Shown: positions 20,101 to 28,400 of the stretch, one piece after another
Numbering within the stretch: position 1 is the first letter of the stretch
Layout: every line of letters begins with the position of its first letter
Assembly: GCF_000744455.1 (NCBI RefSeq)
Contig: NZ_JQLY01000001.1
Coordinates: forward strand, 1,178,001-1,242,000
Reading direction: 5' to 3'
DNA: 64,000 nucleotides
Origin: Methanobacterium sp. SMA-27
GTDB lineage: Archaea; Methanobacteriota; Methanobacteria; Methanobacteriales; Methanobacteriaceae
Made by a program: the position numbers and the translations under genes
Notes under the pieces: model-generated
Seen by the model: the letters and a program-made list of their open reading frames with translations, nothing else
What the model was told of the DNA's origin: nothing
The model's database searches: none

Positions 20101-20257
20101 AACACTCAAGGAAGAGTTTGAAAAAAGTGTTCGTGTCATTAATCCTTTGCTCCAACAAATAATGGAAACCGACAGCGAGATCGATCAGATGGTCTATGAC
20201 TTGTATGGTTTGACACCAGAGGAAATTAAGATAATTGAGGAGAGTTTGGATGGATAA
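17172..20257 (+). pseudogene. Type IIG-like restriction-modification enzyme, frameshifted
   Basis: The N-terminus carries a PD-(D/E)XK-like nuclease region (EFILKSG, FMVVELKDQKT). A gamma-type N6-adenine methyltransferase follows with motif I DPACGSGAF at about residue 454 and motif IV NPPW at about 578. A specificity region of Eco57I type forms the end. The first frame stops at 19616. At about 19582 one base appears lost (TATGGCCTTGG), and the other frame continues PWIAEPRPTLDFSK through to 20257, giving about 1,028 residues in all, a normal size. If the shift is real, the nuclease and methylase would lose their target-recognition end. The stop overlaps the TIR gene start by 8 bases. Confidence 0.85.
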
Positions 20258-21173
20258 TAAAGACATTCAAAGAAAGATACTAGAATTATTGTTTAAACTT
20301 CGTTTAGATAATAAAATGGATCTAGCTTTATCAAACTTTATTATAGAAAAATTAAGTTTAACTCTAACAGCATATGAATATAATATAGATTATTTAATAG
20401 AAAAAGAATTCATAGAACCTAAAATGTATACTGATGGTTTTATGACCCATACATATTATATTATTTCTGTAAAAGGTATTGATTTCATTGATAACAATAT
20501 AAAACTAAATAAAAAAATGCTTAAAGTATTTATTAGTTATAATAATGTCGAAAAACATATTGGGGCCATAATAAAAGAAATGCTTGAGAGTTTTGGAATT
20601 GAATGTTTCATGGCCCATGATGATATTGGTGTATCTGAAGAGTGGAAACAGCGTATTTTTAAGGAATTGAATGATGCGGATATTTTTATACCAATATTAA
20701 GTGATAATTTTAGAGGTTCTGAATGGTGTTCTCAGGAAGCGGGTATAGCTTGTTTTAGGAATATCCTATTTATTCCTTTAAGTCTGGATAAGAAGAATAG
20801 AATACCTTATGGTTTTATGAGTCATCGCCAAGGAAAGTTGATAAGTAAATATAATATTCCTTTAGAATATTTAGTAAATCCAATTGTAGATAATTTCCCT
20901 AAAATAAATATTTTAGCTAATTTAATTGATGAATTATTCATGGTAAGAGGATTTCGTGAAGCTGAGAGACTAATGAGTAATTTAGAGCCGTATTTTAATA
21001 AATTAAGTATTGCTGAAGTAGATAGGGTAGTTGATATTTCTACTACTAACTATCAAATTTATGCAGCTGGTAGATGTAAAAGGGAATATTTACCTAAGTT
21101 TATAAATGTTAATAATGAAAAAATTGATGAAGAAAAGCTTAAAAAGTTATCTGAACTAATTGAATTAAAATAA
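20250..21173 (+). CDS. TIR-domain protein with N-terminal winged helix
   Basis: From ATG 20250 (GGAGAG upstream) the product has 307 residues. Residues 1-88 are a winged-helix-like unit ending SVKGIDFIDNN. A TIR domain starts at 91 (LKVFISYNNVEKHIG), with AHDDIG, the helix EEWKQRIFKELNDADIFIPIL and the catalytic-type glutamate Glu163 in SEWCSQEAG. Bacterial and archaeal TIR domains with this glutamate commonly cleave NAD+ or make cyclic ADP-ribose signals in anti-virus suicide responses. The start lies inside the end of the restriction-methylation gene, so translation is coupled. It may guard that system or act with it, which is inferred. Confidence 0.85.
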   Translation: MDNKDIQRKILELLFKLRLDNKMDLALSNFIIEKLSLTLTAYEYNIDYLIEKEFIEPKMYTDGFMTHTYYIISVKGIDFIDNNIKLNKKMLKVFISYNNVEKHIGAIIKEMLESFGIECFMAHDDIGVSEEWKQRIFKELNDADIFIPILSDNFRGSEWCSQEAGIACFRNILFIPLSLDKKNRIPYGFMSHRQGKLISKYNIPLEYLVNPIVDNFPKINILANLIDELFMVRGFREAERLMSNLEPYFNKLSIAEVDRVVDISTTNYQIYAAGRCKREYLPKFINVNNEKIDEEKLKKLSELIELK

Positions 21174-21310
21174 TATACTTACATGTTATGACTAGTTTTC
21201 AGTGATAATATTCACAAAATCTTAGTAAAAAGTATTTATTGTTATGAAAATCCATTAAAATTCAATGTATTTAAATAAAATGAGGCTGTTAACTATATAT
21301 GGTGATAAAT

Positions 21311-21523
21311 ATGAGTGAACTACCAATAGCTACAATAGGAAGAATCATAAAACATGCAGATGCAAATATAAGAATCAGTGAGGATGCAAAAAAAGCTTTA
21401 GCAAAAGTTTTAGAACAATGTGGAGAAGATATCTCCAAACAAGCACTTCTACTTGCAAAACACGCAGGAAGAGTAACTGTTAAAGCATCAGATATTGAAC
21501 TAGCAGTTAAAGCATTAGAATAA
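21311..21523 (+). CDS. Archaeal histone, HMf family
   Basis: A 70-residue minimal histone fold: SELPIATIGRIIKHADA, ISEDAKKALAKVLEQCGEDISKQALLLAKHAGRVTVKASDIELAVKAL. These are the three helices and the RVT loop of HMf/HMt histones, which wrap DNA as stacked dimers. The start at 21311 follows GGTGAT and matches the family N-terminus; an earlier ATG at 21299 adds four residues and is less likely. The Cys in LEQCGED is unusual for the short loop. It is a chromosomal gene at the boundary between the defence region and the provirus remnant. Confidence 0.96.
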   Translation: MSELPIATIGRIIKHADANIRISEDAKKALAKVLEQCGEDISKQALLLAKHAGRVTVKASDIELAVKALE

Positions 21524-21657
21524 TACTCTTTTACTTTTTACTATTTTTTTTATTTAATATTTGTGATAAGAGTATTCTCATCATTTATAAATCATAAATT
21601 ATAACTGTAATAAGTTGCATAATAATGTTATTGGTTGTAAAAGGAGATGATTTTAAA

Positions 21658-21900
21658 ATGGTTGAAGTACCAAAAAATGAAATGACTATGATAAAATGCA
21701 TTTGCGCAAGCTGCCCATCCTATACAAAATGTATGGACAGTGGTAATTTAGGAGTATTCTGCTCAATAGGCGATGCAAAAAAATGTTTACAAGATTTAGA
21801 AGGTTGTAAATGTCAAGAAGATTGTTCAGTTTCTTCAGAATTTAATTTTTCAAGTCAATACCACTGCAACGAAGGATCTGCATCACAACAGCAAATGTAA
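21658..21900 (+). CDS. Cysteine-rich protein, DUF2769-like
   Basis: About 80 residues from ATG 21658, chosen for the ribosome site GGAGATGA. Cysteines are arranged as CICASCPSYTKC, FCSIGDAKKC and CKCQEDC. This matches the pattern of small methanogen DUF2769 proteins that likely bind zinc or iron-sulfur clusters. The tail is rich in Ser and Gln. The function is unknown. It lies just before the wall hydrolase of the provirus remnant but reads on the other strand, so it probably belongs to the chromosome. Confidence 0.75.
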   Translation: MVEVPKNEMTMIKCICASCPSYTKCMDSGNLGVFCSIGDAKKCLQDLEGCKCQEDCSVSSEFNFSSQYHCNEGSASQQQM

Positions 21901-21969
21901 ACATTTAAATTATTTATTTTTTTGTAATTCTAATACTTGCCCGAAAAAAGAAATAAAAGAATATTTTAT

Positions 21970-22602
21970 TTATAAATCCTCTGATGGTATCCATGCAGGA
22001 TTCACAGTTTTAGCACCACTACACCAATGGGTTCCTAATTTATAGTTATTTTTTGCAGCGGCAGCACCATCGGCAGCTGTCCAATTCTCCCCAAACTCCC
22101 CACCTTTAATCTCAATATAGGCATGGTTTATTTCATCAACAGGACAAAATATTCCAATGAAACGAACAAGATAACCTTTCATCTCATGAGCCAGAGCATG
22201 GAGTAATTGAGCTAAATCTACACAATTCTTAGGGGTTTTAGGGTCGATTTCCTGTTGTAGACTTAACTGACCATTGAAATAATAACCATATCTATAATAG
22301 TTATAGATTTTATTATAGAAGCCCGTAAATGTGGTAAATACCCCAACAATAGCCATATGTTTCTTTTGTAATGGTCCTGCAGTGATTGTTGGTGCTTTTA
22401 AAAGACCTAATGCTCTTAATGTGACTGGTCCTGCAATTCCATCAACATATAATCCTAAGGCTTTTTGTTTTGCTTTTACTGTGTCTCGTGTTACTGGACC
22501 GTAAAATCCATCTGTTTTTATTCCTAATTTCTTTTGTAATGTTTTTATGTTCTCGGTTTCTATACTTCCCATTTTTAAGACTGTTTTATCTGTTATTGAC
22601 AT
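21970..22602 (-). CDS. Pseudomurein endopeptidase-like cysteine hydrolase with a peptidoglycan-binding-type domain
   Basis: Residues 16-66 form a PG_binding_1-type repeat (LQKKLGIKTDGFYGPVTRDTV). Residues 110-200 carry a transglutaminase-like Cys-His-Asp triad, with Cys127 in PKNCVDL, His160 in INHAYIEI and Asp178 in WTAADGAA. This agrees with the C71 pseudomurein endoisopeptidases (PeiP, PeiW) of methanogen viruses, which cut the pseudomurein peptide and lyse the cell. The 210-residue length is shorter than PeiW, and no PMBR pseudomurein-binding repeats are seen. ATG follows GGAGG. It is probably a lysin left from a provirus. Confidence 0.82.
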   Translation of the reverse strand: MSITDKTVLKMGSIETENIKTLQKKLGIKTDGFYGPVTRDTVKAKQKALGLYVDGIAGPVTLRALGLLKAPTITAGPLQKKHMAIVGVFTTFTGFYNKIYNYYRYGYYFNGQLSLQQEIDPKTPKNCVDLAQLLHALAHEMKGYLVRFIGIFCPVDEINHAYIEIKGGEFGENWTAADGAAAAKNNYKLGTHWCSGAKTVNPAWIPSEDL

Positions 22603-22837
22603 GTTTTTTCCTCCTTGTATAAACTAAGACAAAAATTTAAATAAAAAAAAATAAGCCCTAAATATAAGCACTAAAATACAATAAAACCCATATTTAAAAA
22701 GCGAATCTTCACGTAATATTAAAACCTCCCATTATTAGGAAATTAATAAATAAATCAGCCGTATAACTTCTAAATAAAAACACCTACTAAAAAGAGAATT
22801 GATAGGGGTTCATATGAACATCAAATAAATATAATAA
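22603..22837. other. AT-rich intergenic DNA before the hairpin array
   Basis: Nothing gene-like is seen. GTTCATATGAAC is a palindrome at about 22808-22819. The ribosome site of the lysin gene (plus strand TCCTCC) is near 22609. Confidence 0.45.
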
Positions 22838-23376
22838 ATAGTTGTGGGGGAATGTACACTTCATTTTTTTTAACATATTGCATCCCCCAAAGTAATTGTT
22901 CAAAAATAAGAATTACATCCCCCTACCCCTTATTTAATTAAAAATAATAAACCAAATTATCAAATACAACATTCACCCAATATAATAAATAGGGCAGGGG
23001 TTGTCTACCTCAGTTTTTTGCTCAAAAAAACTCTATCTCTTAATATTTTTGTGTCCATGAAATTTGATAAAATCCCCTCCCTGCCCGCCTTCTAATTATA
23101 AAAAATTTGTAAATAAAATAAACCAAATTATCAAATAGAACAGTACCCATAATAATAATATGGGCAGGGAATAAGCGCCTTTCAACACTTATTTTTTAGT
23201 TTTTCTAAAATTTATCCCTGCCCGCCTCCTAATTATTTAATAAACCAAATTATCAAATATAACATTCACTCTACTTAATAAATAGGAGTATGGGATGGTG
23301 TTTTCTTCTCTAATTTTTTACCACAGTCCCATAACTATGGTTTCCCAAAATATGTGGAAAATACCTCCCTACTCCT
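22838..23376 (+). repeat. Tandem array of four long-hairpin units
   Basis: Four units each have long complementary arms around a loop of about 40-80 bases. Unit 1: GGGGG-AATGT near 22846 with ACATCCCCC 22915-22923. Unit 2: GGGCAGGG 22992-22999 with CCCTGCCC 23079-23086. Unit 3: GGGCAGGGAATAA 23162-23174 with TTATCCCTGCCC 23212-23223. Unit 4: GGAGTA 23285-23290 with TACTCC 23370-23375, extended inward by GGTGTTTTC/GGAAAATACC. The loops differ in sequence and length. The arms vary between units while pairing is kept, which argues for selection on structure. Confidence 0.7.
22948..23259 (+). promoter_or_regulatory. Three copies of a conserved 19-base box before hairpin units 2-4
   Basis: The 19-base box TAAACCAAATTATCAAATA occurs without change at 22948-22966, 23119-23137 and 23241-23259. 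It is followed by partly conserved AACATTCAC or ACAGTACCC and then an AATAATAAATA-like run just before each hairpin. The constant distance to the hairpin suggests a promoter or protein-binding site serving each unit. Unit 1 has only a weak version (ATCAAATAAATATAATAAATAG from about 22819). Confidence 0.55.
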
Positions 23377-23570
23377 TATAATAAAAAAAGGTTTAATTAA
23401 TTACTTCTCTGAAACGTCTATTGAACCTTACAAGAGATTCTAAAACCATATTGCCTGAAGTGTTCATTGCTGAAATTTTAAATGAGTTCTTAAAAAAATC
23501 CTAAAATAAAAAGAATATACTTTACATAGATCTATGTTGAATGTTATCCCCCTCAAAAAAGAAATTTAAA

Positions 23571-24425
23571 TTATTTTAATTTTGGCTTTTGCATTGATTG
23601 GTCTATCTTTGATGTATCAATTAAGACATTATCTGTGCTATTTTGACATAATACTCTTAGAATTAACTGTTTTGCTACTGTGCTTTTGTATGCTATACCT
23701 AACTGTTGTGGATTTGTATTGTTTGCGGCTGTAGCTTCTTGTAATGGTGATATTGAATTGTTTTGTGATATTGAATTGTCTTTAAGTGGATCATTTGCCG
23801 GGTCTATAATCTGTAATTTACTTAAAATTCCCGATATATCCTTAGTTAAACCTATTAAGAATTTAATTGTACGATTAGCAGGTGCATTTATAATATAATC
23901 ACGATATACTGGGGAATTTTGTGTTAAACTAAATTTCAATTTCCCATTTTCTGTAATTATTGAACCTGCTTGTTGAGCTGATGCGTAATTTCCTATTATT
24001 CCATCATGATCAAATGATTCATTATTTACACCCGGAGTTAAATTTGGTATGGTTCCACCCATAACTAACGGAGTATCTTCAAATATACAATTATAATATC
24101 GAATACCAAATGAAGCAGAACCCACCCTAACACCATTTTTGATTTTACAATTAATAAATTGTATATCCCCGCAACTAATTGTTACTCCACTACTTGATAA
24201 ATTCTGGAAAGCAGAATCATAAGCGTTAGAAGTAAATGAACAATTAAACACAATATCTGCGTTTATTGAGGCACATCTATGTAATGTAATCCATTGGGAG
24301 TATTTTGCATACTGCGCCGCTGAAGAATCTTGATATACTAAAGAATCCTCAATAATAGATGATAATCCTTGGAAGTATCCCGGCGATGATAAGTAAAAAT
24401 TCACGTTTTTTATCTTGAAATTCAA
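23571..24425 (-). pseudogene. Right-handed beta-helix protein, 5'-truncated
   Basis: The frame opens one codon after a TAG at its start, with only a TTG and no ribosome site, so the true N-terminus is missing. The first 110 residues show the repeating pattern of pectate-lyase-like beta helices (ITLHRCASINADIVFNCSFTSN, IQFINCKIKNG, IRYYNCIFEDT). The rest is low-complexity Asn/Gln-rich (DNSISQNNSISPLQE). Such proteins serve as virus tail spikes or as surface proteins in methanogens. Next to a lysin and an integrase, a virion or host-recognition protein is plausible. At 284 residues it is probably a remnant. Confidence 0.6.
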
Positions 24426-24764
24426 ATTCTAGTTCTTTAAGGTTATTTCCAGTATATTCTTGATCAATAGATTTATGTATAATAGTGTTGATACTTCTCA
24501 AATGCAGCAACTCCTAGCGGTTTTGTTGTCGGTTGGTAGGAGGAATGTTTCGCGACTGAACTCCTACCTTCCATTTTAATACAAACTTGCACAATAATAA
24601 TCGTGCCCTAATAACATCGAACTGTTATATAGGTAGGTTTCCTTTTAAAGTATTAAATGTTTTGTATGATACATACAAAAATTGCAAGTTTACAAAATAA
24701 ATCTATTCTTATATACCATATCATTAACTAAAGAGCATTTGAGAAATAAAAAAAATAGTAATCT
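24426..24764. other. Intergenic region with a stable hairpin
   Basis: GGTAGGAG (24535-24542) pairs perfectly with CTCCTACC (24561-24568), and an upstream CTCCTA (24511-24516) can compete for the same TAGGAG. This gives two exclusive folds, as in attenuators. The rest of the 339 bases holds no gene I can support. It lies between the truncated beta-helix gene and the integrase and may be a regulatory or attachment region of the provirus. Confidence 0.45.
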
Positions 24765-25909
24765 TTATTTTTTGGACTTATATTCTTCCATCCATCCTTT
24801 ATCTTTCATGAATTGTTTAACAGAACTCATATCAGAACGTAACTTTTCAAGTTCAACATATTCTGGACTTTTCAAGTTATGAACTTCAACATCATAAATA
24901 CTTAAATCTTGTATTACTGTGATATATTCTTCTTTGAGTTTGGAAACATCTTGTTTGTAGTATGCACTTGTTGTACTGTCTATCCGGTGCCCTAAAAACC
25001 ATTCTATAGTTAGTTGAGGTAAACTATTTCGATATAATGTTGTTGCAAAATATTTACGTCCAACAGCATGGCTTCTAAATAATGCCTGGCCATTTGGAGA
25101 TCCAAATCCACATTTTCTATTTAATCGGTTGAAATAGTCATGGAATGCCCTTTGACTTATAGGTTGATCTTTATGATGTTCACTTCTGAATAATGGATCT
25201 GTAATTAGTTTTGGAGGGTATAATTTTAGATAATTAATAATTGCAGATAGGCTTTCAGGTGTACTGAATGTTGTAAATATAACACCTGTTTTTTTCCGGA
25301 TAAGATTTTTCCAGGTAGGGATAATTAATTCATTATTATTTTTGATTTTATCTTGTATTTTGATTAGTAAGTCTAATCAAAGATATCACTAATAGGACTT
25401 TTAATATAATCCTTTAAGGAGTTTAATAAGTCCTTTATTTTAAGTCCAAGTATTTCACTTGAACCCAATCCTGATGAAGATAACAACAATATCAATGCAG
25501 TGTACTTGGGGTTACTAAATTTCAAAGCTTCTCTAATATTTTCCTTGCTTGGAATATCATTTATATCCTCTTTTTTATTAACACTTTTAAATCGAAGCCT
25601 TGGAACTTCAATATCAAAATTTAAATAAAAAGTTTTTATTCCAGTCATATACATTTGGATAGTTTGGGGTTTGTATCCTTTTTGTGTTAGATCTATTTTC
25701 CAATCTAACATATAAGTTGAGATTTTACGTAAACGCATACGGATACGTTCCTCTTCCTCATCCTCGGCTTCTGTGATAAACTGACTAGGAGTCAATTTTA
25801 TAAAATTAGTATAATATCGGAGTACACGTTCATATTTAACCTGCGAACTTTTACTTAACTCTCGGTTATTTAAGAATCGTTGGACTAATGGATCTTCTAA
25901 TATGTTCAT
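24765..25909 (-). pseudogene. Tyrosine recombinase/integrase, frameshifted, with altered catalytic site
   Basis: Residues 1-178 give the N-terminal SAM-like domain and the start of the catalytic domain up to SDIFD, where the frame stops at 25373. One T appears lost at about 25376, and the next frame continues LDLLIKIQDKI to a stop at 24765. The C-terminal part has the HxxR-like SHAVGRKYFATTL, GH in FLGHRIDSTTS and the tyrosine in SAYYKQD. The first catalytic arginine, expected in SSGLGSSEI, is Ser here. It is related to the integrase at 61385, which keeps Arg. Frameshift plus missing Arg suggest a dead integrase of an old provirus next to iscU. Confidence 0.85.
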
Positions 25910-25987
25910 GTATTTGCATGTTAGTTGATGAGATATGTATATTTATTGTTGTATTACTTATAAATAAAATGTTAATAAAAAATGTTA

Positions 25988-26371
25988 CTAGTCTGCTGAT
26001 TTCTCGGCTTCTTTCATTTTATAATCAGCTATTGCAGCACGGAGTGCATCTGCTGCGAGATTTGAACAGTGCATCTTAACAGGTGGAAGTCCTTCCAATT
26101 CATCAGCAACATCATTTCTTGAAATTTTAAGTGCTTCTTCAATTGTTTTTCCAACTGCCATTTCTGTTATCATACTGCTTGTTGCTATGGCTGCACCGCA
26201 ACCAAAGGTTTTAAATTTAATATCTGTTATAATGTTGTCTTCAACCTTTATGTATATGGTCATCAGGTCCCCACAGGTGGGATTACCTTCTGTTCCAACA
26301 CCACTAGCATCCTCTATTTCTCCAACATTTCTTGGATTTTGAAAATGATCCATTACCTTTTCGCTGTACAT
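25988..26371 (-). CDS. iscU: Iron-sulfur cluster scaffold protein IscU
   Basis: A 127-residue IscU/NifU N-terminal domain that assembles Fe-S clusters from sulfur supplied by a cysteine desulfurase. The three ligand cysteines are visible: Cys33 in GNPTCGD, Cys58 in TFGCGAAIA and Cys102 in KMHCSNLA; Asp35 follows the first. The N-terminus YSEKVMDHFQNPRNVG is canonical. The partner iscS lies 5 kb away on the same strand and shares an identical 28-base promoter block. The 3' end is next to the dead integrase. Confidence 0.96.
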   Translation of the reverse strand: MYSEKVMDHFQNPRNVGEIEDASGVGTEGNPTCGDLMTIYIKVEDNIITDIKFKTFGCGAAIATSSMITEMAVGKTIEEALKISRNDVADELEGLPPVKMHCSNLAADALRAAIADYKMKEAEKSAD

Positions 26372-26519
26372 TACTAATCATCTCCCTCTAAAATAATATA
26401 AGTTAGATCTGTCATTTTAAATTATATTTTGAAATTCTTAACAATTTAATTTATTTAGTAAATGGTCTAATGTCAATATAATATAGGATTTTGAAGCTAA
26501 TAGAACTTTCTATCTAATA

Positions 26520-26547
26520 TATAACTATAGTTATATTTAAATGTTAT
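26520..26547 (-). promoter_or_regulatory. iscU promoter with AACTATAGTT palindrome
   Basis: A block of 28 bases here is identical to 32508-32535 before iscS. Read on the minus strand it consists of a TATA-like TTTAAATATA directly followed by the palindrome AACTATAGTT (26523-26532). The iscU start is about 150 bases further on, so the leader would be over 100 bases. Identity over the TATA box and palindrome, but not beyond, points to shared control of sulfur donor and scaffold. Confidence 0.65.
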
Positions 26548-26851
26548 AGGATTAATTAGATAATCATAATTCAATCAGTAATCTACTTTATATTTATCAA
26601 ATGTATTAAAATCTAATGTTATATCTATAAAATGGTTCATCATCTAATTTAAGGCTTTATTATTTTTTCCATTAATTTAAAATCAAAAATGAATTTTACA
26701 AAAAATGTTTCCAATAATTTTTGAAATTTTATTTCATTATTTTAACAGAAGATATTTAAGAAATTAAAATCATAAAATAGGTTTGTATAAGTTGTATTAG
26801 GGTGTAATTGAATTATATTTAATTCTTAATCCAATTATTAGAGGTGAAAAA
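26548..26851. other. AT-rich intergenic region
   Basis: Apart from the iscU promoter at its left edge and the ribosome site GAGGTG before the PRC-barrel gene, I see no gene or RNA here. Confidence 0.45.
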
Positions 26852-27062
26852 ATGAAGATAGAAAGTGAATTAATTGGAAAAGATGTCATTGATTCATCTA
26901 GAGATCAAGTGAGTATTGTTAAAGATGCAGAATGGGATTTTAACTCCAAACGCGTTGAATCCATCGAGCTTAAAGAGGCAGGAATTTCATCTAAAATTGG
27001 ATTAAGTGAAAAAAATAGTACCCATCAACATGGTTGATAAGATTGGTACACTTTACTCATAA
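26852..27062 (+). pseudogene. PRC-barrel domain protein, frameshifted near the end
   Basis: The product starts MKIESELIGKDVIDSSRDQVSIVKD, the first strands of a PRC-barrel, a small fold found in methanogens as single-domain proteins thought to bind RNA or other proteins. The first frame ends at 27037 after KNSTHQHG. With one A removed from the seven-A run near 27009 the frame continues EKIVPINMVDKIGTLYS and stops at 27062, matching the normal end of archaeal PRC-barrel proteins. Loss of this end would remove the last strands. An indel in a homopolymer could also be an error in the sequence. Confidence 0.7.
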
Positions 27063-27293
27063 AAAGTAAACTTTTCAACAAAAGATAATAACACATTCCA
27101 ATTAACTCTTCCTTACATTTTTTTAAACAAACCGATGATCAGTCTAAGTTATTGTCTGAAACTGGCTTAAAAGGAGTGGAATTTTTATGAAAATTGCAGA
27201 TCATATTTGACATCAACTTATTTGCCGGTTAAATAGAAAAATAAGCAATATTTAAGGCTTTGGAATAATTATGATTCAAGTGGAGGATTTAAT

Positions 27294-28028
27294 ATGGCAG
27301 AAAAATATGGATCAGATCCAGAATTAGAAAAGAAAATGAAATTGGAAAAGACAGATGAAGGAAAAGTTACTGATATAAAAGGAACTTCATCTAGAAAGAA
27401 AGAAGAAATGAAAGCTAAGATGAACGAAACCAAAGCAAAAATGGCAGAAAAGAAAGATGATATGAGCAGTAAGATCCATGAAGTGAAAAAAGGGGCAGCA
27501 GAAAAAAAAGAATATGTGAAATCCAGTCTTGAAGATGTTAAAAAAGAAGCTGAAGAGCAGAAAGAGAAACTTGAAAAAGAAAGTAAAGAAGAAGGCTTGA
27601 CACCCGCTGAGAAAATCCTAAACGATATAGTTAACAGATTTAAGCAGGGGACAGGGCAGATTAATGATGCCATATCAGAATATACTGAAGACGAATCCAA
27701 AAACCTTGTAGAAAAACCCTTGGTCGATGTATTGGAAACTAATGATACAGTTACTATTATAGCAGATATTTCAGGTCTTAAAAAAGATGATATAGATCTT
27801 GGCATATCAAAAAACAGTGTTGAGATAACTGCAATGTTTAAAGATGAACCCGAGGATGAAGAAATAAAATTCACAAAAAAAGAGAGAAATTATGGAAAAA
27901 CTCATCGAAAAATTATGCTATCATCTGAAATAAAAGTACATGAAGCCAAAGCAAACTACAAAAATTGTACATTAACCATAGTACTTCCAAAAACAGTGGA
28001 AGATATAACTAAAGTGAATATAGATTAA
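27294..28028 (+). CDS. Hsp20/alpha-crystallin family small heat-shock protein with long coiled-coil extension
   Basis: Residues 140-244 form an alpha-crystallin domain (PLVDVLETNDTVTIIADISGLKKDDIDLGI to ANYKNCTLTIVLPK), a chaperone that holds unfolding proteins. The final IxI motif is absent or weak (VNID). The unusual part is the N-terminal 135 residues, almost entirely Lys, Glu and Asp with heptad-like spacing (KKEEMKAKMNETKAKMAEKK), predicting a long coiled coil in place of the normal short arm. ATG follows GGAGG. A strong hairpin terminator lies just downstream. Confidence 0.85.
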   Translation: MAEKYGSDPELEKKMKLEKTDEGKVTDIKGTSSRKKEEMKAKMNETKAKMAEKKDDMSSKIHEVKKGAAEKKEYVKSSLEDVKKEAEEQKEKLEKESKEEGLTPAEKILNDIVNRFKQGTGQINDAISEYTEDESKNLVEKPLVDVLETNDTVTIIADISGLKKDDIDLGISKNSVEITAMFKDEPEDEEIKFTKKERNYGKTHRKIMLSSEIKVHEAKANYKNCTLTIVLPKTVEDITKVNID

Positions 28029-28037
28029 AATATTTGA

Positions 28038-28088
28038 TACCATGAAGTCAAGAAAATATTCTGGTTTCATGGTAAATAATTTTTTAAC
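28038..28088 (+). terminator. Hairpin terminator after the Hsp20 gene
   Basis: TACCATGAA (28038-28046) pairs perfectly with TTCATGGTA (28066-28074), followed by AATAATTTTTTAA. The stem starts 10 bases after the stop codon. Confidence 0.6.
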
Positions 28089-28139
28089 CAAAGGGCATTA
28101 GTCATTCCTAAAGAACTAATGGGCTAGTTTATTGGTTAA
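28084..28139. other. Double inverted repeat
   Basis: Outer arms TTAACCAA (28084-28091) and TTGGTTAA (28132-28139) enclose inner arms CATTAGT (28096-28102) and ACTAATG (28115-28121). It lies between a terminator and the fluoride riboswitch. It could be a second terminator or a small RNA. The function is unknown. Confidence 0.4.
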
Positions 28140-28316
28140 TGTATTTATTACTCTTTTATCATTTTTTTTTAATTATTACAAAATTTAGAATCACATAAAT
28201 TAATTATAAACAGTATTTATTTAGATAAATCAAAACAATTATGAAATTATTTTATTCATAACAAAACTACTTTTTAAAAGTAAAGTATTTAAATTAAAAA
28301 AATAATATCAATCTTT

Positions 28317-28373
28317 GATAAGGTGATGGAGTTCACCATTAACCGCTTATTTTTTAAGCTAATGACTCCTACT
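28317..28373 (+). ncRNA. Fluoride riboswitch (crcB motif)
   Basis: The consensus of the crcB RNA is present in order: GGTGATGGAGTTCACC, then TTAACCGCTTA, a short loop, TAAGCTAATGA and CTCCTAC. Pairings GGTGA/TCACC and GCTTA/TAAGC form the two stems, and GGAGT with ACTCC makes the pseudoknot that encloses fluoride. It ends about 28 bases before the antiporter start, so binding could control translation or transcription of that gene. Confidence 0.9.
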
Positions 28374-28400
28374 TAATGATATTATTTGGTGGGAGATGAC

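Noticed and set aside
22838..23376. Integron attC sites or CRISPR for the hairpin array
   Set aside because: No GTT core or R''/L'' arrangement is seen, cassettes have no genes, and the repeats are neither short direct repeats nor separated by unique spacers of constant length.
27187..27213. Micro-gene MKIADHI after GGAGTGG
   Set aside because: Only seven codons and no conserved context. It is probably chance.
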